64,000 bases of DNA from Chromatiales bacterium (GCA_016789885.1 JAEUPZ010000007.1:1-64000), one strand, 5' to 3'. Positions 9,071-17,658 are shown, counted from the stretch's first letter. Notes: generated by a model from the sequence alone, not told the origin. Numbers and translations: made by a program.

Positions 9071-9991
9071 CTACCCGCCGGCGAGCCCCGTCACCCGCTC
9101 GCTGAAGGTCCACAGCCGCAGCTGGGCCTCCACATCACGGGCCTGCTTCGACACCTCTGCCGGGCGGCAGTAGGCGTAGTAGGCACCGGTGACGGCCGCC
9201 ACCTCAGGTGACGACGCCATATGAATGTGCGTGCGCGCCCCCTTCTCGGGCGTGTTGAGGCCGAGCAGCGTGCCGACGTTGAAGACCAGCAGTGAGCCCC
9301 ACTTGAAGACGCCGCGCAGGTTCCGGTAGATCGTCGTGTTGACGAAGTAGCCGGGCGAGACGGCATTCACCGTCACGCCAGTGCCGGCGAGGCGCGCCGC
9401 CAGCTCCTGGGTGAAGTAGACGTTGCAGAGCTTGGCGCGGTGGTAGGCCGCGAAGGACGCGTTGTTCGAAAAGGCCGCGCCCTTCCAGATCTTCTCGTTG
9501 TTGATGTCGTCGAAGTCGAGGCCGGGCCCTGCCTTGTGGGCGTCGGAGGAGATGTTGACGATGCGCGCCGGCGCACTGGCCTTCAGCAGGTCGAGCAGCA
9601 GGTGCGTCAGCAGGAAGTGGCCCAGGTGGCAGGTGGCCAGGTGCATCTCCCAGCCGTCGACGCTGAGCCGGCGCACCGGGTCGGTGATGCCGGCGTTGTT
9701 CACGAGGATGTGCAGCGCCGGATACCGGGCCTGCACCGTTGCCGCCAACTGGCGCACCTCGGCCATGGAGGAGACGTCGCAATAGAGGAACTCGGCGGCC
9801 CGGCCGTCGGCGTGGTGCGGGCCGAACCGCGCGTTCAGCAGGTCACGGGTGCGCGTGCCCTCCTCGCCCTCCCAGTCCACGACGATGATCCGCGCACCCA
9901 TCCCGGCCAGCGCGAGTGCCGTCACCCGGCCCATGCCGCGGGCACTGCCGGTGATGAGGGCCGTCTTGCCGGTCAGGTCGGGTGTGGTCAT
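9071..9991 (-). CDS. SDR family NAD(P)-dependent oxidoreductase (retinol dehydrogenase-like)
   Basis: A 306-aa Rossmann-fold enzyme. The cofactor motif TGSARGMG is at about residues 14-21, NNAG at about 100, a catalytic Ser in NISSDAH, and the catalytic pair Y-x3-K in AYHRAK. The segment between NISSDAHKAG and YHRAK is long, and the C-terminal half resembles the retinol-dehydrogenase/WW-oxidoreductase-like SDR branch. An acidic residue after beta-2 (VVDWEGEE) suggests NAD preference; this is inference. The start is the ATG at 9989-9991 preceded by AGGAG. The substrate is unknown; the neighbours give only a loose link to the sulfatase cluster upstream. Confidence 0.88.
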   Translation of the reverse strand: MTTPDLTGKTALITGSARGMGRVTALALAGMGARIIVVDWEGEEGTRTRDLLNARFGPHHADGRAAEFLYCDVSSMAEVRQLAATVQARYPALHILVNNAGITDPVRRLSVDGWEMHLATCHLGHFLLTHLLLDLLKASAPARIVNISSDAHKAGPGLDFDDINNEKIWKGAAFSNNASFAAYHRAKLCNVYFTQELAARLAGTGVTVNAVSPGYFVNTTIYRNLRGVFKWGSLLVFNVGTLLGLNTPEKGARTHIHMASSPEVAAVTGAYYAYCRPAEVSKQARDVEAQLRLWTFSERVTGLAGG

Positions 9992-10110
9992 GGGGGGCTC
10001 CTGCAGGTCGTACCTATATAGCCGCAACAGGCCGGCCCGCGCATTCCGTTTTGCTGGCCCCGGCGTTTTGCGCAGTTGTCGGACACGCCGACCGGCGCGT
10101 GCGGCCGCAG

Positions 10111-10153
10111 TCGAGGTCCTTCGCGGGGCATCCAGCCCCGCAAGGACCTTCGA
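10111..10153. repeat. Imperfect inverted repeat in intergenic region
   Basis: Two 19-nt arms (10111-10129 and 10135-10153) pair with one single-base bulge on each side and a 5-nt loop. The hairpin sits about 60 bp beyond the stop of the HExxH gene and upstream of the SDR gene, both minus strand. No T-run follows on either strand, so it is not a classical intrinsic terminator. It could be a transcript-stabilising hairpin or a degenerate terminator. Confidence 0.5.
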
Positions 10154-10209
10154 CGGGAGGCCGCGTAGCGCCGCTGCCGACGCCCCACCCAGGCAGTCCA
10201 CCACCGAAC

Positions 10210-10659
10210 TCAGGCAAGCAGCCCGCCAGCCACCAGCCACTGCCGCGCGTCGTCCGCATCCTCGGCATACCACCGCGCCGCCGAGCCCAGCCGGAAGGTA
10301 TACCCCCATGCATCCATGTCGGCGCACATCCGCGCGCGCCCCACGCCGGGCAGGCGGTCGGCCAGGTGGATCTGGAGGTAGCAGACTGCGTCCTCCTCGG
10401 CGTAGTCGCCGCCGGCATCCCGCTCCAGGCTCGCCCGGCGGGCAGCATCCATGCACAGGTAATGGCAGCCCTCGTGCAGCACCGAGTGCACGGGCGTATC
10501 GGGGCGCACGTACAGCCGGTTGCCGACGAGCCCGGCCTCGGGCTCGCCCCAGTAGCTGCCGGGAATCGCGGCGCCGGGCGGAACCTCGTGCAGGATCAGC
10601 CCGTGCGCTGCGAACAACTGGCGCAGCGGCTCCACCCCGAGATCAGCGACAGTCAGCAT
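10210..10659 (-). CDS. Small HExxH-motif protein, putative zincin-like, unknown function
   Basis: A 149-aa soluble protein with no signal peptide. An HExxH metalloprotease-type motif is at residues 62-66 (HEGCH) in a SVLHEGCHYL context, followed about 22 residues later by EEDA (88-91). In spacing and character this resembles the third-ligand helix of ImmA/IrrE-like minimal zincins. The N-terminal half has the conserved-looking segment SYWGEPEAGLVGNRLYV. Whether it cleaves peptides is unknown. The start is the ATG at 10657-10659, only 19 bp after the sulfatase stop, so it is probably co-transcribed with it. The residues upstream in frame look non-coding. It may be a widely conserved uncharacterised family. 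Confidence 0.75.
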   Translation of the reverse strand: MLTVADLGVEPLRQLFAAHGLILHEVPPGAAIPGSYWGEPEAGLVGNRLYVRPDTPVHSVLHEGCHYLCMDAARRASLERDAGGDYAEEDAVCYLQIHLADRLPGVGRARMCADMDAWGYTFRLGSAARWYAEDADDARQWLVAGGLLA

Positions 10660-10678
10660 CCGGTGGGGGGCGGGTGGT

Positions 10679-12208
10679 TCACTGCCCGCCCATGCGGAGC
10701 GTGCCGCCTTCCTGCCTCGGGTTGCACTCTTCGAGGGTGGCCATGTGCGCCACCACGGCGTCCTGCACCTGGCCGCCGAAGGCAACGCCCATCTTCATGG
10801 CCAGGTCATTGCTCTTCTGGCCGTCGTGCCGCTCGAACGGATCCATGCGCAGGTTGAAGACCAGCGAGCTGGGCCTGAAGCTGTCGAAGAATCCCTCGCG
10901 GGTCATCTGGTGAGTCTTCCACGGGCCGATCCGCACCGCGGTGAAGTTCGTGCCTTCGTAGTAGTAGTGGACCTCGCGGGCCGACGGTGCGCTGCCGGTC
11001 CAGTGGGCGAGGTTGTCGACGCCGTCGATGCAGACCTTGTCACGCGCCTTGAGCCTGGCGCGCACGTCACCGTAGCCGGCCGCGGCGGCCAGCGTGGTGA
11101 ACATGTCCTCGTGGGACTGGATGCCGTTCGACACCTTGCCCGCCGGGATCCTGGCCGGCCAGCGCACGAGCATGGGCACGCGCACGCCGCCCTCCCAGGT
11201 CGTGGCCTTCTCGCCGCGGAATGGCGTGGTACCGGCGTCGGGCCACCACGACACCATGGCACCGTTGTCCGTGGTGTAGACGACGATCGTGTTGTCGGCG
11301 ATCTCCAGGTCGTCGAGCAGCTTCAGCAGCTGGCCGACGTGGCCATCGTGCTCCATCAGGCCGCTGCCGTAGATGTCGAACTCGCTCGAGATGTCGCTGG
11401 CGAGGTGGCGCGACTCCGGCTTGAGGTGCGTATAGATGTGCATGCGCGACGGGTTGAACCACGCGAAGAACGGCTGCTTCGCTTCCGCCGACTGCGTGAT
11501 GAAGCGCTTGGTCCGGTCGAGGAACTCCTCGTCGACGGTCTCCATGCGCTTCGTGGTGAGCAGCCCGGTGTCCGTGCAGCGTTGCCTGCCCCAGCGGCCG
11601 AACCTCGGGTCTGCGCTGCGGTCGTCCCCCGCCGTGGCCACGCAGTCGAGCACGCCGCGCGGGCGGTAGCGGCTGTTGAAGCCCGGCTCGTTGCGCCACA
11701 TGCGCAGCTCGGGCTCCTCCTCGGTGTTCAGGTGGTAGAGGTTGCCGTAGAACTCGTCGAAGCCGTTGACGGTCGGCAGGTGCTCGTTGCGGTCCCCAAG
11801 GTGGTTCTTGCCGAACTGCCCGGTGCGGTAGCCCAGCTCCTTGAGCACCTTGGCCAGCGTCGGGTCCCGCTGGTCGATGCCGACGGGCGAGCCGGGCAGG
11901 CCCACCGTGTGCAGCCCGGTGCGGATCGGCAGCTGGCCGGTGATGAAGGCCGCACGGCCCGGGGTGCAGCTGGGCTGGGCGTAGTGGTCGGTGAAGAGCG
12001 CCCCCTCGCGGCCGATGCGGTCGATGTTCGGCGTCGGCACCATCATGCCGTGGCTGTAGATGCCGACGTTCGAGTAGCCGACATCGTCCGGCATGATGAC
12101 CAGGATGTTGGGCCGCTGCGCCTTCTGGGCCAGGGCCGGGCCGGCGCACAGGCAGCCGGCGGCTGCCGCGATCGCCGCCAGTGCTCGAAGGATCCGGGAC
12201 ACGGTCAT
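10679..12208 (-). CDS. Secreted arylsulfatase-type sulfatase
   Basis: A 509-aa protein with a Sec signal peptide (about 1-27, cleavage after ALA). The sulfatase core starts at PNILVIMPDDVG, which supplies metal-binding Asp residues. C81 lies in CTPGR, the C-x-P-x-R signature whose Cys must be oxidised to formylglycine, followed by AAFITGQ. Other landmarks are GKNHLGD and the TTDNGAM metal-site segment. It hydrolyses sulfate esters; the substrate is not predictable. The start is the ATG at 12206-12208 with AGGAGA upstream, preferred over one 14 codons further out. It lies 46 bp downstream of an outer-membrane channel gene and 19 bp upstream of the HExxH gene. No formylglycine-generating enzyme is encoded in the window. 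Confidence 0.93.
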   Translation of the reverse strand: MTVSRILRALAAIAAAAGCLCAGPALAQKAQRPNILVIMPDDVGYSNVGIYSHGMMVPTPNIDRIGREGALFTDHYAQPSCTPGRAAFITGQLPIRTGLHTVGLPGSPVGIDQRDPTLAKVLKELGYRTGQFGKNHLGDRNEHLPTVNGFDEFYGNLYHLNTEEEPELRMWRNEPGFNSRYRPRGVLDCVATAGDDRSADPRFGRWGRQRCTDTGLLTTKRMETVDEEFLDRTKRFITQSAEAKQPFFAWFNPSRMHIYTHLKPESRHLASDISSEFDIYGSGLMEHDGHVGQLLKLLDDLEIADNTIVVYTTDNGAMVSWWPDAGTTPFRGEKATTWEGGVRVPMLVRWPARIPAGKVSNGIQSHEDMFTTLAAAAGYGDVRARLKARDKVCIDGVDNLAHWTGSAPSAREVHYYYEGTNFTAVRIGPWKTHQMTREGFFDSFRPSSLVFNLRMDPFERHDGQKSNDLAMKMGVAFGGQVQDAVVAHMATLEECNPRQEGGTLRMGGQ

Positions 12209-12254
12209 GCTGGCATCTCCTGTGGAGGATTGTAGTGGGGCGTTGCGCACATCA

Positions 12255-13685
12255 TCAGAAGTTGGCCGTCAGGCCGAGGCCGATCGTGGTCCACGAGTCC
12301 GTGCCCTGCACCGCGGTGGCCTTCAGGCCGTCACCGGGGATCGAGTGCGACACGAAGCCGGTGGCGATCAGCTTCGGCGTGACGACACGTGAGTACTGCA
12401 GGTAGATCTCGTCGGAGAGCTCGGGCTCGGGGACGCCCACCAGTATCTGGCCGGACGTGAAGCGCGCGCCCTGCCCGAACTGTACGGCGCTGTTCACCTC
12501 GTCGACCGACGCGTGCACGTACTGCAGCTGGACGATGTCCCGCGCAGAGAAGTAGGCGTCGACGATCACCCGGTGGACCAACAGGTTGGCATTGAGCCAC
12601 GAGTAGGCGCCGTTCGCCCCGAACCACCAGTTGTCGAGGCCGTTCCCCCAGAACATCGGATCGAACCGTTCGTAGGTTTCGGTCTCCGGGTCGTCGCCCG
12701 AGAAGCTCGCGTAGTGGTAGGTGAACTTCGGCGCGAACGGCAGGGCCTGCCCCTGCCAGCTCACGCCCAGCAGCCAGGCGTCCGCCTTCATCGGGTCGCG
12801 CCGGCCGTCGGCCCGCGTGATGTCATTGCGCTGGCGGGCGAACTCGGCGCGCAGGCCCAGCGTCGGTACGGCCGGGATGATGGCCGTGAGGTTCAGCCAG
12901 CCATGCCACGTGTCCAGGCCGTCACGACCGTCGTCGATGAAGTCGAGGGGCGCGAGGTCGCCGGGATAGATGGCCTTCGATTCCGGGACGGTGAACCAGG
13001 AGATGCCTGCCTTGCCGATCTCCGCCCTGGCCCACTCGAGCGCGAGGCCCCGCAGTCGGGTATCGGTGCGCGCCGCGGGAGCCTCGTCAGGCTCCAGTGC
13101 GAAGCCGGTGACGGTGACCTCGGGGGTGCCGACCCGCGCCACGATACTCTGACCCCAGACCCTGCGCTGGGCCGAGGCGCCTCCGCCCCACGAGTATCCG
13201 TTGCTTGAACCCATGGCCAGCAGCATGCCGGTGCCGAGGGTGAACCGCTGGCGGCCGAGGGAGATGTCGTAGCGCCAGTCACCCGTGGTACGCCGGGCGC
13301 CGAGCACGGTCGAGCCGAGGCGGACCGCACCTTCGTCCTCGTAGTCGAAGGGGTCGGCCCCGAGCGTCTGGGTCGCGGCGACCGACAGGGCGCCGTAGAT
13401 CTCGGCCCCGTCGCTGAGCTTGAAGGTGGCGTCGAGCTTCGGGTGGACCCAGAACTCGGCGAAGCTGCGGTCCGTGTCGAAGTCCGGGGCTTTCCCCGCG
13501 GACAGGTTCCACCAGGTCCCGCGCATGCCGTAGTAGGCACTGTACGTCTCTACCGCGCCTTCCAGCGCGACACCACCGAACGTCCAGGTCCGGGGTGGCG
13601 CGGGCGCGTCCTGGGCCGCAGCCGCCGTCGCCGACAGCAGCACGGCGTACAGGCCGGCGGTGGCCCCGCGGGGATGTGCCTTCAC
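12255..13685 (-). CDS. Outer-membrane channel, alginate-export (AlgE-like) family
   Basis: A 476-aa protein with a signal peptide (about 1-24, cleavage after AAA), then alternating amphipathic strands with aromatic girdles throughout and a C-terminal Phe (LGLTANF), typical of outer-membrane beta-barrels. Segments such as GRQRFTLGTGMLLAMGS, WHGWLNLT and PKFTYHYASFSGDDP resemble alginate-export/AlgE-type channels that pass carbohydrates. The start is a GTG (13683-13685); the signal peptide begins immediately. A substrate for the adjacent secreted sulfatase may enter through it. A small inverted repeat sits just upstream (13698-13713). Confidence 0.8.
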   Translation of the reverse strand: MKAHPRGATAGLYAVLLSATAAAAQDAPAPPRTWTFGGVALEGAVETYSAYYGMRGTWWNLSAGKAPDFDTDRSFAEFWVHPKLDATFKLSDGAEIYGALSVAATQTLGADPFDYEDEGAVRLGSTVLGARRTTGDWRYDISLGRQRFTLGTGMLLAMGSSNGYSWGGGASAQRRVWGQSIVARVGTPEVTVTGFALEPDEAPAARTDTRLRGLALEWARAEIGKAGISWFTVPESKAIYPGDLAPLDFIDDGRDGLDTWHGWLNLTAIIPAVPTLGLRAEFARQRNDITRADGRRDPMKADAWLLGVSWQGQALPFAPKFTYHYASFSGDDPETETYERFDPMFWGNGLDNWWFGANGAYSWLNANLLVHRVIVDAYFSARDIVQLQYVHASVDEVNSAVQFGQGARFTSGQILVGVPEPELSDEIYLQYSRVVTPKLIATGFVSHSIPGDGLKATAVQGTDSWTTIGLGLTANF

Positions 13686-13697
13686 ATGGTCGCCCGG

Positions 13698-13713
13698 GCC
13701 TGCGATTGCAGGC
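13698..13713. promoter_or_regulatory. Short inverted repeat upstream of the channel gene (possible operator)
   Basis: Perfect 6-bp arms GCCTGC/GCAGGC separated by four bases, 13-28 bp upstream of the GTG start of the outer-membrane channel gene. It could be an operator for the HTH regulator encoded immediately upstream or a small mRNA hairpin. A 6-bp repeat is common by chance in GC-rich DNA. Confidence 0.25.
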
Positions 13714-13837
13714 AGCAGGGCTTCGAGTCTAGTGCAGACCCTCTCCGTCCGGTCTGCCGGGACCGCGACTGTGTACCCGATCTGGGTTCGGCCCGGACTT
13801 CATGGTCGGCAGGGGGCCCGCGCAGAGGGGCCCCGGA

Positions 13838-14323
13838 TCAGTCGAGCCGCAACGGCCCGCGGGGTGTCAGCTGGTTCGCCAGCAGGGACTGGAGCCGTCG
13901 CGCCGTCGCCAGCAACTCCTCGACGAGGGTTGCCGTCATGTCTTCGAAGTCATCCCCGACCGTCGGTGTGAGGAACAGGAATCCCTCTTCTGAACGGTAG
14001 ACGTAGCCACGCTCGATGAGGGCGACCACCTTGCGACGCACCGTCTCGCGCGGCAGGCCACAGGCCTCGGCGATGGACAGCGCGTTGCAGGGACGCATCA
14101 CCTGCTCGCGTCGCGCAGGATACTGCAGGAGGGATTCCGGGTGTTCATGCTCCGCCAGCCACGCCTCGACGTTACGGTGGGCGATCTCGCCGAGCACGAG
14201 GGCCGACACCATGTCGCCGTTGAAGGCGTGGTAGATGTGCCTCAGCAGCGGCACCGTGAACTCGGACAGCGCCAGCGATATGCGCGCCCGGTTCGCCTCG
14301 TAGCCGGGGTTCGTCTTGACCAC
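13838..14323 (-). CDS. HTH-type transcriptional regulator
   Basis: A 161-aa protein. The first ~80 residues are helical. Residues about 82-120 form a winged helix-turn-helix: ALSIAEACGLPRETVRRKVVALIERGYV followed by a short wing FLFLTP. A C-terminal helix follows. The HTH resembles the Crp/GntR/MarR-type winged fold but no ligand domain is recognisable. The start is a GTG with a G-rich GGAGGG Shine-Dalgarno. It lies 152 bp upstream of the outer-membrane channel gene on the same strand, so it is a candidate regulator of the channel-sulfatase-HExxH group, by position only. Confidence 0.78.
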   Translation of the reverse strand: MVKTNPGYEANRARISLALSEFTVPLLRHIYHAFNGDMVSALVLGEIAHRNVEAWLAEHEHPESLLQYPARREQVMRPCNALSIAEACGLPRETVRRKVVALIERGYVYRSEEGFLFLTPTVGDDFEDMTATLVEELLATARRLQSLLANQLTPRGPLRLD

Positions 14324-14444
14324 GCTCCCACCCCCTCCGCTCGTGATCAGTTCCTGGCCCGCCGGAAACGCGCGCGCGGCGCTCGGGTCGATGAAAAAGC
14401 GCTGGCCGGAATGCGACGGTGTCGCTCCGGCCGGGCAAGGAATT

Positions 14445-14518
14445 TGGAGCGGGTGATGGGAATCGAACCCACGTTAGCAGCTTGGGAAGCTGCAGTTCTA
14501 CCATTGAACTACACCCGC
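14445..14518 (-). tRNA. tRNA-Gly (CCC)
   Basis: A 74-nt tRNA on the minus strand. The acceptor stem starts GCGGGTG, the anticodon stem GCAGC/GCTGC encloses TTCCCAA, giving anticodon CCC (Gly, reading GGG), and the T arm contains GGTTCGATTCC. The discriminator is T and CCA is encoded (14445-14447). It closely matches the layout of the Escherichia coli CCC glycine tRNA. Confidence 0.96.
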
Positions 14519-14527
14519 GCTGTGCGA

Positions 14528-14556
14528 AGTCTAAGTGCCCTGCCGGGGGCCTTCAA
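14528..14556 (-). promoter_or_regulatory. Candidate promoter for tRNA-Gly
   Basis: On the minus strand TTGAAG (14551-14556) and TAGACT (14528-14533) are separated by exactly 17 bp, giving a predicted start only 2-3 nt before the tRNA 5' end. It overlaps the region just upstream of the divergent trmB start. Confidence 0.4.
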
Positions 14557-14571
14557 GTTACCCTGTCGCCC

Positions 14572-15261
14572 ATGACGATTCCCGCCCCTGCCCCGCCCGC
14601 CGATCCGCCCCGGCACCGCCCGATCCGCAGCTTTGTGCGGCGCGCCGGGCGCCTGACAGTAGCCCAGGAACGCGCGCTGGCGGAGCTCTGGCCCCGCTAC
14701 GGGCTGGACTTCACGCCGCAGCCGCTGGACCTCGACCAGGTCTTCGGACGGCGGGCGCCGCGGTTCGTCGAGATCGGCTTCGGCAACGGCGAGGCGCTGG
14801 CCACCATGGCCGCCGCAGCGCCAGACGAGGACTTCATCGGCGTCGAGGTGCACGAGCCCGGCGTCGGCCACTGCCTGCTAAGGATCGAGGCGCTGGGCCT
14901 CGCCAACGTCCGCGTCGTGTGCCACGACGCCATCGACGTGCTGCAGCGCCAGCTTCCGCCCGGTTCGCTGGCGGGCGTGCACCTGTTCTTCCCGGATCCC
15001 TGGCCGAAGAAGCGTCACCACAAGCGCCGCATCGTGCAGCCGGACTTCGTGGCGCTGGTCGCCGACCGTCTCGAGGCCGGCGGCATCCTGCACGTGGCCA
15101 CCGACTGGGCGGAATATGCCGAGCACATCGCGGCGGTCGTCACCGCCAGCGGCCGCTTCAGCCTCGCCGATCCGGCCAGTGGACGCCCGCGCACGCGCTT
15201 CCAGGCCCGTGGCGAGCGGCTGGGGCATCCCATCTGGGAAGCACGCTATCGGCGGGACTGA
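14572..15261 (+). CDS. trmB: tRNA (guanine-N7-)-methyltransferase TrmB
   Basis: A 229-aa SAM-dependent enzyme that makes m7G46 in tRNA variable loops. The SAM-binding motif [10 protein letters not shown] is at about residue 64. The family signature [17 protein letters not shown], with its catalytic Asp, is at about 140-156. The C-terminal [18 protein letters not shown] also matches TrmB. The start is the ATG at 14572; the open frame before it overlaps the tRNA-Gly gene. It is divergent from the tRNA gene. Confidence 0.96.
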   Translation: MTIPAPAPPADPPRHRPIRSFVRRAGRLTVAQERALAELWPRYGLDFTPQPLDLDQVFGRRAPRFVEIGFGNGEALATMAAAAPDEDFIGVEVHEPGVGHCLLRIEALGLANVRVVCHDAIDVLQRQLPPGSLAGVHLFFPDPWPKKRHHKRRIVQPDFVALVADRLEAGGILHVATDWAEYAEHIAAVVTASGRFSLADPASGRPRTRFQARGERLGHPIWEARYRRD

Positions 15262-15345
15262 CGCCGGGCCCGCGGCGGGTTAGGCTATCGGCGTGGCGAC
15301 GATCGCCGCGCCTTCAACCGCAGCAGACAACCCGAGAGCACGACC

Positions 15346-15633
15346 ATGGCGAAGCCTCTGCCCGAGATCGGGAGCTGGTTCCGGGGCGCCGACGGCAACA
15401 CCTTCGAGGTGGTGGCCGTCGACGAGAAGGACCAGACCATCGGAGTCCAGCACTACGACGGTACCCTCGAGGAGTTCGACCTCGAAACCTGGCAGGAGCT
15501 GGAGCTGACCGCGACGGAACAGCCCGAAGACTGGTCGGGCTCCATGGACGTCGAGGCCGAGGACGGCCCGGAAGACGACGAGTCCCACGAGGAGTGGGAC
15601 GATCCCCTCGACTTCGTCGACGAGCAGGACTAG
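15346..15633 (+). CDS. Small acidic protein, DUF6763-like
   Basis: A 95-aa protein. The first 55 residues form a compact beta-rich unit (PEIGSWFRGADGNTFEVVAVDE, then IGVQHYDGTLEEFDLETW) of the kind found in a gammaproteobacterial family I recall as DUF6763. The remaining 40 residues are an extremely acidic tail (Glu/Asp about half). No catalytic motif is visible. It starts 84 bp after trmB and ends 7 bp before the convergent AmpG-like gene. The family label is from memory. Confidence 0.8.
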   Translation: MAKPLPEIGSWFRGADGNTFEVVAVDEKDQTIGVQHYDGTLEEFDLETWQELELTATEQPEDWSGSMDVEAEDGPEDDESHEEWDDPLDFVDEQD

Positions 15634-15640
15634 CGACGCC

Positions 15641-16882
15641 TCACGCTGGCTCGTCGAGCTGCTCGACCCGGCGCCGCATCCACACGAGCAGCACGAGCCC
15701 CGGCAGGGCCGTCACGAAGGTCAGCAGGAAAAAGCTGCTCCAGCCCACGGCATCGACGACGAAGGCGGCGGGCGGCCCGAGGAAGTTGCGGGCCACGCTG
15801 GCCAGCGCCGACAGCAGCGCGTACTGGAACGCCGAGAAGCGCGCGTCGCACAGCGCCATCAGGAAGGCCACGAAGGCCGCCGCCCCCATGCCGCCGGCGA
15901 AGTTGTCGAAGCCCAGCGCCAGCACCATCAGCGTCGTATCCTTGCCCGCCGCCGCCAGCGCCGCATAGAGCAGGTTCGTCAGGGCCTGCAGCACGCCGAA
16001 GAACAGCAGCGCGCGGAACAGGCCGATCCGCGCCAGCAGCAATCCACCCGCGAAGGTGCCGAGCAGCGTCAGTACGATGACCACGGTCTTCGAGATGGCG
16101 CCGACCTCCAGGGCCGTGAAGCCCACGCCCTTGATCAGGAAGGCAGTCACGAGCTTCAGCGCAAAGGCGTCGCCGAACTTGTAGAGGACGATGAGCGCCA
16201 GCAGCGCCCAGGCGCCGGGCCGGTCAAGAAACTCGCGCAGCGGGTCCATGACGGCGGCGGCGAGCGTGCGTGGCGGCGCCGCCACGCGCTCCGGCTCGGG
16301 CGCGAGCCAGGTGAGCGCCACGCAGGCAGCCATGAGGCCCGCCATCAGCAGGTACGTGCTGCGCCAGCCGATGACGTCGCCGAGGATCAGCGCCAGCGCA
16401 CCGGTGATCCAGGTGGCGGCGCGGTAGCCCACCTGCGTCGCCGTGGAGCCGACGCCGCGCTCTTCGGGCCGCAGCGTGTCGGCCCGATAGGCGTCGATGA
16501 CGATGTCCTGGGTCGCCGAGGCGAAGGCGATCAGGAGGCCGATGGCGGCCACGGCATAGATGGCTTCGCCCGGCGCCTGCAGCCCCAGCAGGGCGATCAG
16601 CCCGGCGAGCGCCAGCTGCAGCACCAGCATCCAGCCCCGCCGCCGGCCCAGCAGCGGCACGGCGTAGCGGTCGAGCACCGGCGCCCACAGGAACTTGAAC
16701 GCATAGGGCGCGCCCACCAGCGTGAGCCAGCCGATGGTCTTGATGTCGAGATCGAGGGTCGCGAGCCAGGCCTGCAGCGTCGAGTCCGGCAGGTTGAAGG
16801 GCAGCCCCGATGCGAAGCCCAGCGTCAGCGCCGCGGCGACCCGGGGGTTGGCGACGAGCTCGCGGAACCTGACGCGCGCCAC
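15641..16882 (-). CDS. MFS permease, AmpG-like (muropeptide/anhydro-sugar type)
   Basis: A 413-aa integral membrane protein with about 12 hydrophobic helices. The N-terminal LGFASGLPFNLPDSTLQAWL, the APYAFKFLWAPVLDRY loop and ASATQDIVIDAYRAD match the AmpG branch of the MFS, which imports anhydromuropeptides for cell-wall recycling. It is somewhat shorter than E. coli AmpG (about 490 aa). The start is inferred as the GTG at 16880-16882, 2 bp after the xth stop, because no ATG lies in frame except deep inside xth. It is probably co-transcribed with xth. Confidence 0.85.
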   Translation of the reverse strand: MARVRFRELVANPRVAAALTLGFASGLPFNLPDSTLQAWLATLDLDIKTIGWLTLVGAPYAFKFLWAPVLDRYAVPLLGRRRGWMLVLQLALAGLIALLGLQAPGEAIYAVAAIGLLIAFASATQDIVIDAYRADTLRPEERGVGSTATQVGYRAATWITGALALILGDVIGWRSTYLLMAGLMAACVALTWLAPEPERVAAPPRTLAAAVMDPLREFLDRPGAWALLALIVLYKFGDAFALKLVTAFLIKGVGFTALEVGAISKTVVIVLTLLGTFAGGLLLARIGLFRALLFFGVLQALTNLLYAALAAAGKDTTLMVLALGFDNFAGGMGAAAFVAFLMALCDARFSAFQYALLSALASVARNFLGPPAAFVVDAVGWSSFFLLTFVTALPGLVLLVWMRRRVEQLDEPA

Positions 16883-16884
16883 CT

Positions 16885-17658
16885 TCAGCCGTCCAGCCCG
16901 AAGTCCATGACGAGCGGGGCGTGGTCCGAGAAGCGCTGCTCCTTGTAGATGCTGGCCCCCGTGGCGAGGCCCTTCAGGTTCGGCGTGCCGACCTGGTAGT
17001 CGATGCGCCAGCCGACGTTCTTCGCCCAGGCCTGGCCGCGGTTGGACCACCACGTGTACTGGTCCGGGCGGTCGTCGACCTCGCGGAACGCGTCGACGAA
17101 GCCGCCCTTGCCGAACAGGTCGTCGAGCCAGGCCCGCTCCTCGGGCAGGAACCCGGAGTTCTTCTGGTTGCTGCGCCAGTTCTTCAGGTCGATCTCCCGG
17201 TGCGCGATGTTCCAGTCGCCGCAGAGCAGGTACTGGCGACGGCTGCGGCGGAGCCGGTCGAGGTGCGGCCGGAACTCCTCCATGAAGCGGAACTTCGCGG
17301 CCTGCCGCTCGGGACTGGAGGAACCCGAGGGCAGGTAGAGGGACACGACGCTGAGGCTGCCGAAGCGGGCCTCGAGATAGCGGCCCTCGGCGTCGAACTC
17401 GGCGCTGCCGAAGCCGCGGATCACCGCGTCCGGCTCGCGCCGCGCGAGGAGGCCCACGCCGCTGTAGCCGGGCCGCAGGGCCGGCTCGTAGAACGAGTGG
17501 AAGCCCGGCGGCTGGAAGGGCGGCGCGTCGAGGTGCTCGTGGCCGGCCTTGATCTCCTGCAGGCAGACCACGTCGGCGCGCACGCCGGGCAGCCAGTCGA
17601 AGAAGCCCTTGCGGGCCGCCGACCGGATGCCATTCACGTTGAGGGTGACGATGCGCAT
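16885..17658 (-). CDS. xth: Exodeoxyribonuclease III (AP endonuclease)
   Basis: A 257-aa enzyme of the exonuclease III/APE1 fold, cutting at abasic sites and thus following MutY and MutM in base-excision repair. Motifs: MRIVTLNVNGIRSA, the metal-binding LQEIKA, the catalytic CGDWNIAH, and the terminal SDHAPLVMDF with the catalytic Asp-His. The start is the ATG at 17656-17658. The longer open frame upstream lies antisense to pyrE. It diverges from pyrE across 42 bp. The AmpG-like gene follows immediately. Confidence 0.95.
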   Translation of the reverse strand: MRIVTLNVNGIRSAARKGFFDWLPGVRADVVCLQEIKAGHEHLDAPPFQPPGFHSFYEPALRPGYSGVGLLARREPDAVIRGFGSAEFDAEGRYLEARFGSLSVVSLYLPSGSSSPERQAAKFRFMEEFRPHLDRLRRSRRQYLLCGDWNIAHREIDLKNWRSNQKNSGFLPEERAWLDDLFGKGGFVDAFREVDDRPDQYTWWSNRGQAWAKNVGWRIDYQVGTPNLKGLATGASIYKEQRFSDHAPLVMDFGLDG

